Of a DNA stretch of 64,000 bases, positions 21,160-33,100 are shown in pieces (position 1 is the stretch's first letter; every line of letters begins with the position of its first letter). Origin of the DNA: Alectoria sarmentosa (lineage: Eukaryota; Ascomycota; Lecanoromycetes; Lecanorales; Parmeliaceae); contig WOGZ01000120.1 of the NCBI GenBank assembly GCA_009733775.1, positions 29,086 to 93,085 of the forward strand. Direction: 5' to 3'. A model generated the notes under the pieces. The model did no database searches and was not told the origin of the DNA. It saw only the letters and a program-made list of their open reading frames with translations. A program made the position numbers and the translations under genes.

Positions 21160-24015
21160 ATGGACCAAGCCAGTTCAATTTACCACGCTGTCCTGCCGCG
21201 TTCGAGCGTACGTCAAAAAACTCATTATCGGCATCTCACAGCTCTTCCCCTGCTCGATGCTGACCGAAATTCTAGGCAGGCTCCTCGGCCTCAAGTAAAA
21301 ATAACTCGGCCTCCCTTTCTCAACTAGTCTCTACCCTTGTACCGGTCTTGCTTGTCGCCGTCATCTTTACCTCTGCTTTCTTCTGTCTTCGACCCAAACT
21401 CAGGCGCAACTACTCGCCTAGAAGCCATCTCGGCTCACTTCGTCCGCAGTAAGTCGTCAAACCCTTTTCCTCCTATCCGAAAATGCATGAGGCTGATACT
21501 CTCTCTTCACAGGGAACGATCTCCAGATCTTCCCAATGGCATGTTCAACTGGATTGGCGCTTTCAACAAGATCCCAGACAGCTATGTCCTCAACCACCAC
21601 TCTCTCGATGGCTTCCTACTACTTCGATACCTTAAGATTTCTGTGGTCATCTGCTTTGTCGGCTGTCTCATGACATGGCCGGTCCTCTTCCCTGTCAATG
21701 CCACAGGCGGCGGAGGCCAGAAGCAATTGGACTTGCTCAGTTTCAGTAACGTCACGAACACCAAGAATCGTTTCTACGCCCACACTTTTATCGCCTGGAT
21801 ATTCTTCACTTTCGTGTTCTACGTCGTCATGCGTGAGAGCATCTATTATATTAACTTGCGTCAAGCGTACCTTCTCTCGCCGCTATATGCAAATCGAATG
21901 TCCTCCAGGACGGTTCTCTTAACCTCTGTGCCTAAAGATTATCTCGATGAGGGAAAGCTACGCCGGATGTTTGGGAAGCAAGTAAAGAACCTCTGGATTG
22001 CCAACGACTGTGACGAGATTGAGGACCTTGTCGAACAACGCGACGATGCTGCCATGAAGCTCGAAGCCGCAGAAACCAAGCTTGTCAAGATGTCGAACAA
22101 GGCTCGTCTGGAAGAGGCCAAGAAGGGTGCCCGCAACGAGGAAGGGGCTGAACTCACCACCAACGGTGTTGATGGCGAATCTGGCTCCGTAGCTGCTCGT
22201 TGGGTTCAGCCGAAACAGCGACCTACTCATCGTCTCAAATTTCTGATTGGCAAAAAGGTTGACACCATCAACTGGTGCAGATCCGAACTCGAGCGCTTGA
22301 TTCCCATGATTGATGCCAAGCAGGCGTCTTACCGTGCGGGAGAAGGCACATTCATTTGCTCTGTCTTCGTCGAGTTTTATACCCAGTCTGAGGCGCAAGC
22401 AGCGTATCAGAGCCTTGCCCATCACCAACCTTTGCATATGTCACCACGCTTTATTGGCATCAACCCGGAAGAAGTCATCTGGAAAAGCCTAAAGATCAAT
22501 TGGGCGTCGAGAGTTGTTAGGAATATCGCTACCTCCGCTTTCGTCTTCGCGCTCATTATATTCTGGGCAATTCCCGTGGCTTTCGTCGGTATTCTGTCTA
22601 ACATTTCATCTCTTACGAAAGGCTCCCCTGGGAAGAAGCCGCTGCTTCCATGGCTCAGCTTCATTAACAACATTCCACCGGTCATTCTCGGGCTTGTCCA
22701 GGGCCTTCTACCTGTCATCCTACTTGCAGTATTGATGATGTTACTGCCCATCATTTTGAGAAAGATGGCGGCGATGGCTGGGAAACCATCTCTTTCAAGC
22801 GTCGAGCTCCGAGTGCAAAATACTTACTTCTTGTTCCTGGTGATCCAGGTGTTCTTGGTGACAACTGTAACATCGTCCGCCTCGGCCTCAGCCATCGAGA
22901 TCATTCAAAATCCTTCCTCGGTCACTTCTCTCCTAGGCAAAGACCTTCCCAAAGCCTCCAACTTCTACATTTCCTACTTCATTCTCCAAGGCCTGATCAT
23001 CAGTTCGGGTGCTGTGTTGCAATTAGTTGGGGTGATTTTGTTCAAGATCTTGGGCAAATTCCTTGATAGCACGCCGAGGAAGATGTATAAAAGATTTTCC
23101 ACACTCTCCGGACTTGGTTGGGGCACCGTTTTTCCTTCCTACACGCTCCTGACTACTATTGGTGAGTGATTATATCGTTATCACATGTGTTGCACAGCTA
23201 ATGCCTTGATAGCAATCACCTACTCGATCATTGCTCCGCTGATCTTGGGATTTGCAACCATAGGCCTTTCTCTGATCTACCTGGCTTATCGTTACAACAT
23301 GCTGTACGTCTTTAACGCCACCATCGATACCCAAGGTCTCGTCTACCCACGCGCTCTGCAACAGACAACAACTGGAGTCTACCTCTCCATCATCTGTCTG
23401 ATCGGACTCCTTGCTATCAAAACCGCCACAGGCCCCTTGATCTTGATGATCATCTACCTTATTTTTCTTGTCTTGTTCCATTTCTCCCTGAATTCGGCCA
23501 TTGACCCATTGCTCATGTACCTGCCAAAATCACTCCAAGCGGAAGAAGAGTCTCTTCTCTCCCTTGAAGACGGCAACATCAACGGCGGTCCCATAGCCGA
23601 AAAGAAAGGCGTCCATGCCACTGCTATTGGAGTGACTGGTGACAGCACCCATACCAACGGCAAAGACCTTCCGGCCGCACCCCACAAGAAGCCCAACTTC
23701 ATCACTAAATTCCTTTATCCGCAGATATACTCGGACTACCAGACTCTACGCCGCCTTGTACCTCGAGGTTTTGCGGAAATCGAATATGCTTCTGAGGTCG
23801 AGCGTGATGCTTTCTATCATCCTGCCATCTCGAGCCCTACACCTCTCCTGTGGATTCCTAGAGATGAGATGGGCGTTAGTAGGCAGGAATGCCGCCACTC
23901 AAGCAAGGCCATTCCCATGACCGACGAGGGAGCTGCGTTCGATGAGAAGGGCAACATGGTGTGGGATCACGAGACCGCAAGACCTCCCATCTACCAAGAG
24001 AAGATTTACTACTGA
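21160..24015 (+). CDS. CSC1/TMEM63-type calcium-permeable osmosensitive channel (DUF221)
   Basis: Exons 21160-21207, 21276-21448, 21513-23161 and 23213-24015 join in frame to 890 residues; the introns are 68, 64 and 51 nt with good branch sites. Layout follows the family: an N-terminal membrane segment (VSTLVPVLLVAVIFTSAFF, about residues 28-46); the conserved LPNGMFNWIGAF and YVLNHHSLDGFLLLRYLK block; two more membrane segments; a cytosolic RRM-like domain (about 190-370) containing the VLLTSVPKDYLDE strand; then the 7-TM core from residue ~375 with FVALI-type helices and the PLILGFATIGLSLIYLAYRYN helix near 690. CSC1-like proteins are mechanosensitive or osmosensitive cation channels; some family members act as lipid scramblases. 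The C-terminal ~170 residues are cytosolic. First exon is short (16 codons) but its ATG and splice fit well. Confidence 0.88.
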
Positions 24016-24447
24016 TTGTTATTTGTGCTTCGAGGATACCGAGACTGGCATCCTTATTTCAGCGTGATACCCTTTCTTGATTATTGATCATGTCAGAAAC
24101 TTCGTGCGGTTGGAAAGGGAGATACACGAACAGCGAGAAGCACTTGATACCACTTTTCATTTTTTGGGCAGCCTTAACGAAATAGCTTTCTTGACGTAAA
24201 CTGTTTTAATACATGAGCAGGTAGAATCAAGCAATTCATAATCTCTCCGGCTGCTCAATTTCTCAACCCTTGGATCAGCTCTTAATATATGCGGTCTCGT
24301 CACCTGCCTTCTCTGTGCTTCCACGGTTGACGCAGTAATGTTGTGCCAATTTATTGTTTCTGCATCCGTAGCTAACACGAATGAAAATTACATCCTTTGG
24401 GGTATCTCCAGTAAATCCAGGTTCGTCATCATATCATGTAAACACGC
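24016..24447. other. convergent 3' region
   Basis: Spacer between the convergent CSC1-like and mannosyltransferase genes. AT-richer than its surroundings, as expected for terminators. No gene seen. Confidence 0.4.
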
Positions 24448-25972
24448 TCAATTGTACAAAAACTTATACACCCTCCCAATCTTCTTGCACACGTTCGACT
24501 TGTTCTCCCACGCGCTGAAAGCATGCTCCAAATGACAGCCCGTGTACAGCGTCTCCGCCCACACCTGCTTCTCCACGTCCCGTCCGAACCTCTCGACCAT
24601 CGGCTTCGTTTCGCCCCACATGCGCTGGCTCCTGATTTCGTTGTTGAAGCGGTCGCTCATCTCCGACGCGTCCAGCTTGTACGTGTTGGCGTGCAGAAAG
24701 GCCGGCCGGTGGGGCAGCATCTTTTGGCCGTGGTGGTGGTGGTGGTCGTCGTCGTCGTCTTCGGGATTGTGCTGGACCCTTGCGGCGCTCTTGAACTGCT
24801 TATCGTGGAATTGCGTGTAGCCCAGCGTTTCGATCTTGGCGGTCACGGTGTGGAAGGAGGCGTTCAGGCTCATGGCCGCCGCGAGGTAGGTCTCCTTGTC
24901 CGTTTCTCGGTCTCCTCCTCCTTCGCCGGCTGGGATCTGGGAGAGGAGCTTGTAGTAGTGGGAGGGTCCGTAGTAGTTGTAGTAGAGTATCAGGAGCAAG
25001 GTCGGTGCGTGCTTGCCCTTTGACAGGAGCAGCTGGCCCGCGTCGGAAGCTGCCCGTTCCGAGGTTGGAGGTATGGGCTGCGAGGAGATGTCGTAGTATT
25101 TGGGGGAGGCGGTGTTGGCCCACTTTAGAATCATCAGCTTGAGAAAGGGATGTTGGGATGCGTGCCGGAGTTACACGTACGTAATCAGGCCAGCTCACGA
25201 AGCCTTTGGACAAGAAGGGCTCCGAGTTCAGAAAGTGCTCGGGCTGCTCGAGGGGAATGTTGTCGGCATCGAGCAACAGTACGTCGTCAAATGAGGAAAG
25301 AGCCAACGCCAGAGCCTTCAGTTGGTATCTCGACCACTTCAGCCGCTCGGGCACAGCTTCCAGGACCTCGGACAGGATCATGCACGTTGCGTTCATGGGC
25401 GGGAGCACAATCTCGCAAACCTCCTTCTCGTACTTGTCCTTTGACTCCATGAAGACCTCAACGGGCAACACCGACCCCGTCCGCCGCAACATCCTCAGCG
25501 ACACCAGAAACACCGGCAGCAGAGCGCCCGACGCCGCGACGGCGATGCCCCGCGTGCCATTCGCGTACGGTAGCCGTTGCGCCAGCTCCGGGATCCGAGA
25601 CACGAAGCGCGCGTGGGCGTCCCGCATCCTGTCGACGTCCTGCTGCGGCATTGGCAGCAGGTCCGGGCGGAAGTCGAACCCTTTGGCCAGGCTGGCGAAG
25701 TCGTTGAGAGGTGGTGGTGCTTCGACGAGCTCGGTCGGGAGGGAGCAGTCGGGCTTCGCTTCGACGAGGGCGCGGGAGGCGCGGTCCCAGAATTCGACGT
25801 GGCCGGGCTGGAAGGGCGAGGGGGGGATTCCATCATCGGCCGAGGTCCCATTGTTGGCTGCTGTGAAAGGGTGGTGTAGCCATCCGAGGTGGCCTCTGAA
25901 GAAGACGAGCCAGACCAGGCTAAAGAGCAGGGACGGGAGCACGATTGTCCTGCGCCTGCGAATACTGATCAT
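24448..25972 (-). CDS. MNN2: alpha-1,2-mannosyltransferase, MNN2 type (GT71)
   Basis: Minus-strand exons 25972-25181 and 25122-24448, with a 58-nt intron (donor GTACGT, acceptor AAAG), give 488 residues. It is a type II Golgi membrane protein: basic RRRR stretch then a signal anchor TIVLPSLLFSLVWLVFF (residues ~9-25), a stem, and a GT71 catalytic domain. Landmarks are GIAVAASGALLPVFLVSLRMLRRTG, PVEVFM and LLLDADNIPL, whose D-A-D is the metal/GDP-mannose motif, then LNSEPFLSKGFVSWPDYW across the splice junction. The family adds alpha-1,2-mannose branches to the N-glycan outer chain or other cell-wall mannans. Symbol is by family; MNN5 is an equally possible orthologue. Oddity: a run of five Asp followed by five His in the distal third, unusual in this family and possibly a lineage-specific loop. 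Confidence 0.82.
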
Positions 25973-26463
25973 GCTGCCTGAGGGTTGGTATGTTCATGAT
26001 GGGAATGTGGAGGGGGGGTTAGCATGCCCTGAGAATCCCAAGGGCGTAGAGGCTTGGAGTTTTGTACTGTGGTTGGGCTCATTGCGTTCTCCAGAGGCGC
26101 CAAGACCAGATATGCGTTTCAGCCTTACGACATAGGCTTAGGTACAAGCCACTGATGCCAGCGAGATGGATCATTTGGATCATTATCGACCCATACTACC
26201 TAGCACAGTTGGCGTCGAAATATTCTGGAGGCGAAGAGATGCAAAGAGCTGGGTGGCTATGGATATTTCCAGCTGCTCAGAAAAACCTTTGGAGGGTGAG
26301 AACTTAATTTACAGTTCTGAAATTGACAGACACTCCAGGGTCCCGCCTGCTATCAAGGCATGATCCCATCCAAACGCTGATTTCCAGATGCTCGTATGCT
26401 CTTGATCCCCAGCGATACGGGCCATTGACCTGCCAAACGCCAACATATCTGGCCATGAGTCCG
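25973..26463. other. intergenic
   Basis: Promoter side of the mannosyltransferase gene and 3' flank of MCM6. No gene seen. Confidence 0.4.
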
Positions 26464-29400
26464 TCACATTTCCTCCACAGCGCAATTAGGATGCAGGACA
26501 TACACAACCTTCTCTGCATCTCTTGAGCTTCCTTCATCACCGTCAAGACCTTCTCCTCGTATCTGCATGAAGATGTTATCCTGCATTATTGATTAGCAGA
26601 CAGTTCCTGCGCTTATCAGAAATCGTTGAACATACCTTCACCATCCGCTTGATCACTTTTCTTGCCAACTCTTTCTCCTCTTCTGCCTCTTCGACGCTGT
26701 TGAGCTCTTCTTCTTTCTGCTCAAGATACCAAGTCAACAGCTCTTCGTGCTCTACACCCTCACCAGTCGTCATTTCATCCTCGTTCACTCTCCGCACTAG
26801 CATATTGAGAATGGCCATGTACTTGTCGTACGTGATCTTGGTTCTTCGGCTCTGGGGTGCAGGCGTTTGTGATGCTCTACCGGCCGCCCCATCACGACCG
26901 TCGTCGCCATCCTGGTCATCGTCATCGCCGTCAGCCATTGGAGAGTCGCCGTCTCGGTCAGGGCTGTCGGCGTGCCCGTTGGCGGTGCCATTGTTGAGAA
27001 CCTCGTCTTCGTCATCCTCAACCTCCACATCATCCTTCTCAACGCTGATGATGCTCTGGCGCAGGAGATTGAAAGCCTCTCTGACGAAATTGGGCGACAC
27101 ATCATCCACGCAGTTGGCTTTTGCAATGGCTTCGCTCAAGCGAATCATACTCTCCAATTGCCTGACAGTGATGCGGTAGCTGTTCCTTCCAATGCCGCCT
27201 TGGGCATCATCAGCTCGGAGCTCTTTGTACTTTTCCACCAGCAGCGATTTAGCTTCAGGAGTAAACTCTGGCTTGAATGTCCTTGCGAAGCGGATGTAGC
27301 GCTGCAATTGCTCCGTGGTGAATTCAGGCTGCACTGCGTCATCTCGCAACATGTGAATATTGACAATGTGTTCTGCAAGATGCCGATCGACGCTCTCGTT
27401 GCACTCGTCTAGGATCACGAAGAACAAGTCAAAACGACTCATGATTGGTGCGCTCATGTTGATGTTCGCCCTCAGCGTCGTCTTCCGATTGTACCGTCCC
27501 CCCACTGGATTAGCTGCAGCAAGAATACTCGTCCTAGCGTTCAAGGTTGCTTGAATACCAGCTTTGGCAATCGAGATCGTCTGTTGTTCCATAGCTTCAT
27601 GGATGGCTACTTGGTCGCCGATGTCCATCTTGTCAAATTCATCAATAGCACAGATGCCATTATCCGCAAGCATGAGAGCACCAGCTTCGATGGTGAATTC
27701 GCCAGTCTCCTCATCCTTAACCACGGCTGCTGTGAGACCGGCTGCGGAGGAGGCCTTACCAGAGGTGTAGACTGCGCGAGGGAGGAAGGAGCAGATGTAT
27801 CTAGGGTCATTTTAGTCTCAAGCTTCGGGGAATCCAGAAATGCAGGCAGGACTTACTTGAGGAATTGACTCTTGCTGGTACTTGGATCACCAACAATACA
27901 GATGTTCAAGTCTCCTCTCAACTGCATGCCTTCTGGTGTGACTTTGCTGACACCTCCCATGAGCTGAAGTAGCAGACCTTTCTTGACTATCTCATGACCG
28001 TAAACCATCGGCGCCAGGGAGTTGACCAGCCTCGAGTAGATGTGGTCGCTATGCACCATCTGCTTCAGATCCTCAATCTCGGAGGATGTCAATGACTGCA
28101 GGTATGCATCCTGGGCGTGATCTCCCGAGTCCTGAGGGTCGATGCTGGCAGTCTGGTTCAGGGAGGCTAGAATGTTCCCGGCTTGCCCGTTGAGTTGTTG
28201 GTTGGCTGCCTGTCCTGGCGTCGAAGTATCGGGTGTTACCATGCATGATAGGAACGCCATTCTGTACGTCAAATCCCGGACTCCAAGCGCTTTGAGCCCC
28301 GTAACTCCACTCCCTCCTGCGTCGCCTCCTCTCGGTGCGTTTCGATTATCTCTTGTGGCTTCTGGTCGGACGCCTGGAAGGCCAAGCTGGCTCACATCTG
28401 GCACGACAATCAATGTTCCTGTAAAGACGCACTTCTCTCCTGCCTTCGCTCGGTCCACGATTTCTCCTCGTAGGATCACATCCATTGTTCGAGGCATGCT
28501 TCCTGTGGGTATCTCTGAGCTATTCTCTTGTATTCTGACCTTCTGCCAATCCACGAATGTGCTTTGCCGGATATCCAGACGCCAACCTTGCCGATTCCCA
28601 CACGTCAGATTGGGGCATTGTGTGGGCTCGGTGTATCTGAAGGTCTGCTCGACATTGGAGATTACTGTGCGACAACCTTCGCAGATGAAAGTAGCCAGGT
28701 AAAGCTCGGGCCGTACTTCTGATGTTCTTGTGACGGTGCCTGATATGGAGAGTAGCTTGCCGACGGAGGCAGTTCGTAGCTGCCGTATCCTCGAAATCAG
28801 AGGTAGGTTGTAAAACGCCAATGTAAACAGCTTATCCGTCTGCTGGTTCGTGGTCCTTGACCCTTGGGTCTCGGCCTGACTGACTCCATTGCCCGCAATG
28901 GACGTCCCAGTCTGCGACGAAGCGCTTGTAGGCTGCCTGTGTTCCTTGAAATACCGCGACTCGTATTTCGCGATCAGATTGTGCAGAGCTCGTGTGAGGA
29001 AGGGAAGGTATCGGTAGTAGTCGTTTGCGATGGCGTTCGCTAGGGTCTGGTTCTGCAATGAGAGGAGATGTTGGAAATCGACGTAGAGGGTGGAGAGATT
29101 GTAGATCCGGAGACCGTGAATTTGGGCAACGTAGTATTTGTCGCTTGTCACTGCGCTCGATGGTGGAGCGCCGGATGATGTAATTTCCTCGATGAATCTG
29201 GAAGCATCAGCTGTGCTCTGTCTGCCTGGCCGTCAAGGCTACGCACTGGTCAAGGAAGTTCTCAAATTCCTCCGCGACTTTCTCACCCACCCGGTCCACT
29301 ACCTTGGGCACGGCTCGTGCCATGGGATCTCGAGGCCTGTTCCGATCTGTGCCTCGGACGCCCACAATCTCGTCATCTGGGAAGCCTTCGACATCGCTGA

Positions 29401-29548
29401 GCGCCCCATTGCTCTCGGAAGGTGGTATTGACGACCGCCGCGCATTTCGACCGTTGACCAATTTTGGGGCACCATTTTTGCGGGAGCCTGCTACGAGGTC
29501 GAGATCTGCATTGTCAGAAGTTAAAAGACCGTCGACGATTGAAGACAT
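26464..29548 (-). CDS. MCM6: MCM6 replicative helicase subunit
   Basis: Minus-strand exons 29548-29247, 29197-27857, 27800-26636 and 26580-26464 join in frame to 974 residues; the introns are 49-56 nt. MCM6 is one of the six AAA+ subunits of the Mcm2-7 helicase that unwinds DNA at replication forks. The N-terminal zinc ribbon has CEGC then CPNLTC (around residues 270-300). The sequence between it and the ATPase (VDWQKVRIQE, SMPRTMDVILRGE, KALGVRDLTYRMAFL) is diagnostic for MCM6 among the MCMs. Walker A is GDPSTSKSQFLK (residues ~537-548), split by intron 2; Walker B is AIDEFDKM; the arginine finger is SRFDLFFVI. The last exon supplies VVYVLHPNCAVEEM, the conserved MCM6 C-terminus. There is a 70-100-residue acidic insert (DDDDQDGDDGRD region) before the C-terminal winged-helix part. 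Regulation: two MCB boxes lie just upstream. Confidence 0.95.
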
Positions 29549-29629
29549 GTTTGCGAAGGCTACAGTAATAGAAAAAAGCAGTGTGTGATGGGTGGTCTTT
29601 TACAATTTGGAGGGGAGAAGTGCAAGGTA

Positions 29630-29655
29630 ACGCGTTCCTGACGCCCTTCACGCGT
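29630..29655. promoter_or_regulatory. paired MCB (MluI cell-cycle box) elements upstream of MCM6
   Basis: ACGCGT occurs at 29630-29635 and again at 29650-29655, about 82 and 102 bp upstream of the MCM6 start codon at 29548 (minus strand). ACGCGT is the binding core of MBF (Mbp1-Swi6 type), which drives G1/S expression of replication genes in yeasts. Two copies within 26 bp at this distance are unlikely by chance. That MBF acts here is inference. Confidence 0.65.
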
Positions 29656-30117
29656 GTTATCTAAAGTGGTTTTCTATTTTGGGACCAGTGTGCTCAAGAT
29701 AAGATTAAGTTAGCGGAGAGTTTCTGCCAATTTAGCTACTTGTATTTGTATGAATTGCAGCTGTAATAAGTCACATATGCATTGCACTGATTCGTTTGAT
29801 CAATTCTATTGGTGCTATGTAAAAGGCAAGATCGTAAGTATCGTAGCAGCAGATAACGTAGGAAGCCGGCCTCCGTTGCCAAGGTTGACTACCGCCATGA
29901 AGCTGAGTATTTGGCCACAAGGGCCGCAACAGAATTTGCAATGTCGTTGAGTCGGTGCGGCCAACGCGATGAAATGGTAGGAGATGCTGCGAAAACGCGG
30001 TAAATAGTGCGAGTGCTGCGTGTAAGATCCTGGAAAAGCGTGCTGTGCTGTGGTAGGAAGCTCAAAAGAAAAGGAATTCGCCCATCTGTCAAAGACCAAA
30101 TGCTGTCCTGGCTGCAT
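29656..30117. other. intergenic
   Basis: Spacer between the 3' end of the SNF2/RING gene and the MCM6 promoter. No gene seen. Confidence 0.4.
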
Positions 30118-33100
30118 TTAGGTCGTATGATTTTCCCTGGCTCTTGGTGCGGTTGGCTGCTTTGAGCGGATTCCAAGATCATCATCCACAAGAATGAAGG
30201 GTTTGCTGTTCTCGTCGTAGGCAACAGGGCCAAACAGTTTCAGAAGCTCGGGAAGCGTGAGATTTGCCATAACAGATCTGTCATCCATTGCTGTGCTGAT
30301 GATCTCCCTCTTTGCCTCCTGCATCTCGATAAGTCGCTCGTCGACTGTGTCCTCAACGACGCATCTTGTGATATATGTTTCTTGCTTCTGGCCAATGCGA
30401 TGCACGCGAGCAAACGCTTCGACTATTAGCACCTACGTGAGTGATTGGTTCGCGAGGACCCTACCTTGCTGTTCAACGCAGCTATTGAACCAAAGATCAA
30501 CGCAGATGACTTTTGAAGCGACCGTCAAGTTCAAGCCTTCGCAGGGTTAGATGCAGGGAGGTTGAGCAAGGGGTAGGCCTCTTACCTGTACCACCACATT
30601 TTAGTGATGCTATCAAGATCTTCACCTCAGACTTTGGATCGCGGAAGGCGTTCAGAGACTCTTCGCGTGCTTTTTGTGAGAGTACCCCATTGTAATGAGT
30701 GCAACCCCAGCCTTCGTTCTGACAGATTCTTGAAAGAACGTGCATAACCATAAGCCACTCGGTAAAGACGATGATCTTCCTATCAGGATCATCCCTAATC
30801 CACTTTTCGAGCTGCGCTTTGACAGCGAGCGTCTTCGTGGACAGCACGAGCCCATGCTCCTTCGAGTCGACATAGTTCATCGTGAGCTTGAATCTCTTCT
30901 TTTCTGGCGCTTTGTCTTTGTCGCCTTGGAAGATCGAAGCCGAAAGATCGCGGATTTCCAATTCTTTCAGACCTTCGCAAGGCTGACTCTCTGAGAAGTT
31001 AGTGCCGCACTTTTGACAAGCAGTCTCATCTAGATCCAACTCTGATGCTTCGTAGGCCAAATTTACGAGACAGTCTTTGCAATACAGATGCAAGCAGCTG
31101 GTCACCCATGGCTCTTCCGGTGGCTCACCACACGTATGGCACAGCGTGCTTTCTCTGAGTTCTGACCACTTCGAATTCTTCTTCATCTCTTTGAGAACCT
31201 TGCTGAATCTGGAGATGAGTTTGCTGGACTTCTTGCCAGCTTTCGGGACTTTTACTGGCTCGTCTGGATTGGAAAAAAGTGGCACTGCAGCTGAGGTGTC
31301 AATGTCGTTCTCTTTTTCTGCAATCATCTTCATCAAGCCCTTCAACATTTGGTCTTCAGGCTTGCTGGTGTCCGTCGCATTTGGAAAGAGGCCTGTTCTC
31401 ATCGCCTCAACGTCATGGATTTTGAGTTCCTTCTGCAGAACCTCCTGAACCATGAAGATGTGGGCTACCGTCTGCCGTAGACGTTGGAAGTAGATCTATG
31501 CGAACATGAGTAGGCCGGAGTGTCAGTTGTGTACCATTCAACTTACTATGACCATCTTTTGATTCTGTTCGAGAGTTCCGTCCCTGGCAACACTGTGACT
31601 GTCAAGACTCGACCTCGATAACAATGCAAAGAAATGACTCACGCATTGATAGCTTTGATACACCTGAGTCTGACTGTTTCGTAAATTTGTCTTTCCACAT
31701 TGTTGAACTTGAGTCGAAGAGTCTCCTGAGTGTTCTTTGGTAGCTTCATCAAAGGCACTCCCAATAAAGTATCTTGGTGCGTTCTCCTGATCATCATACC
31801 ATCTAGAAAACTATGCAGACGTTTGTTGCAAACATCGCTGTCTTTGAGACAGAAGTTCTGACGAAAGACACCGATCGAGCCCGTATGTCTCACGCGCAAG
31901 AATTTGAAGTAAGGGAACAGCTCGGTAAGACGGTTTTGTATAGGAGTACCGCTGATAGCCCATCTGTGCTTGGCCATCAAAGCACGACATGCGATTGAGG
32001 TTTGCGAATGGTGATTCTTGATCACTTGAGCTTCTACAAGAGACTTAGTGGACAACTTAGATTAGCAAGAACGCAGAATCTGACCGTCGAGTACTACAGG
32101 AAGAGTCAGCAACAGATGTATCCTTGAACATGTAAGAGAAGATTCATTCTCACCAACTCTGTAAAACTGAGCTCTGTGGAGCAGGTCTCGCTTTCCATCC
32201 CATTCCTTAGACCACCATGCTTCCTTCTCAGCAGGAGTCTTCAACTCCTGAGGAATCTCGCATTTTGGATAAGACCTGACGACCTGCAAATTGATCAGCT
32301 TGTTTCAGCCTGATTGTCGGTTAAAAATATGTACCTCCCCGTATGTGGTCAGACTAGGTAAGTTAGCAGCTTCCATAATCCAGCGCTGGTAGACTTACAT
32401 GATATCTGCTCTTTCCATATCGTATTCTGCTCCTTTGCCAGAATATTTGGTATTAGCGTGATGGCGACCGATCCGTCTAAACACGTTGGGGTCGACATGT
32501 AGTTCCAGCTCCGCCTCCCCTAGAGTCGATCAGTATCAGGCCCCATCATAAATACGCCGCCAGAACTTACATTGGCCCATCAGAGCCGGCGAGCACACAA
32601 TCAGAGTACATTTTGGCTCATCCGAATCAGTCTGGCGGTTGGCCAGTATTGTTGCCAGCATCTGAACGGTCTTGCCCAGCCCCATTTCGTCAGCCAATAT
32701 CCCACCGTAGGGATGTTGCTCGCCTGTCTCTCTCAACTTCATATACGCGGCTCCGGTAACTTGATAATGATAGAGCGAAGACTTCATGCCTTTGAAGGTC
32801 CAATTGCCATGACCATCTGGGAAAACTTTTCGCGATGCCAGGAGTGTCGACGCCTTCAAGATATCGATCCTGTCCGAGTTGGCCTGTTTCTTGTCTTCTA
32901 GAGGTATGTTAGCAATCAACGAGGACATGAACTCTTTCTTCTTTTTCTCTGTGACCACTGGTAGGGCTTGGCGATCAAGATTTGCGTTCGAATCCTCGTA
33001 GATATTGCTGGTCATCAGGCTACCGATATTATTCATTCGCCCAGTCTTTGTACGTCTAGCAGATAGATCTGGAGGTTTCGCTTTTCTCGAGGCTTTCTTG

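Noticed and set aside
25206..26135. 309-codon plus-strand frame
   Set aside because: Antisense shadow of the mannosyltransferase exon 1, rich in S/R as expected for a shadow.
26464..29548. First taken for MCM5
   Set aside because: The zinc-ribbon spacing, the VDWQKVRIQE and KALGVRDLTYRMAF blocks and the VVYVLHPNCAVEEM end match MCM6.
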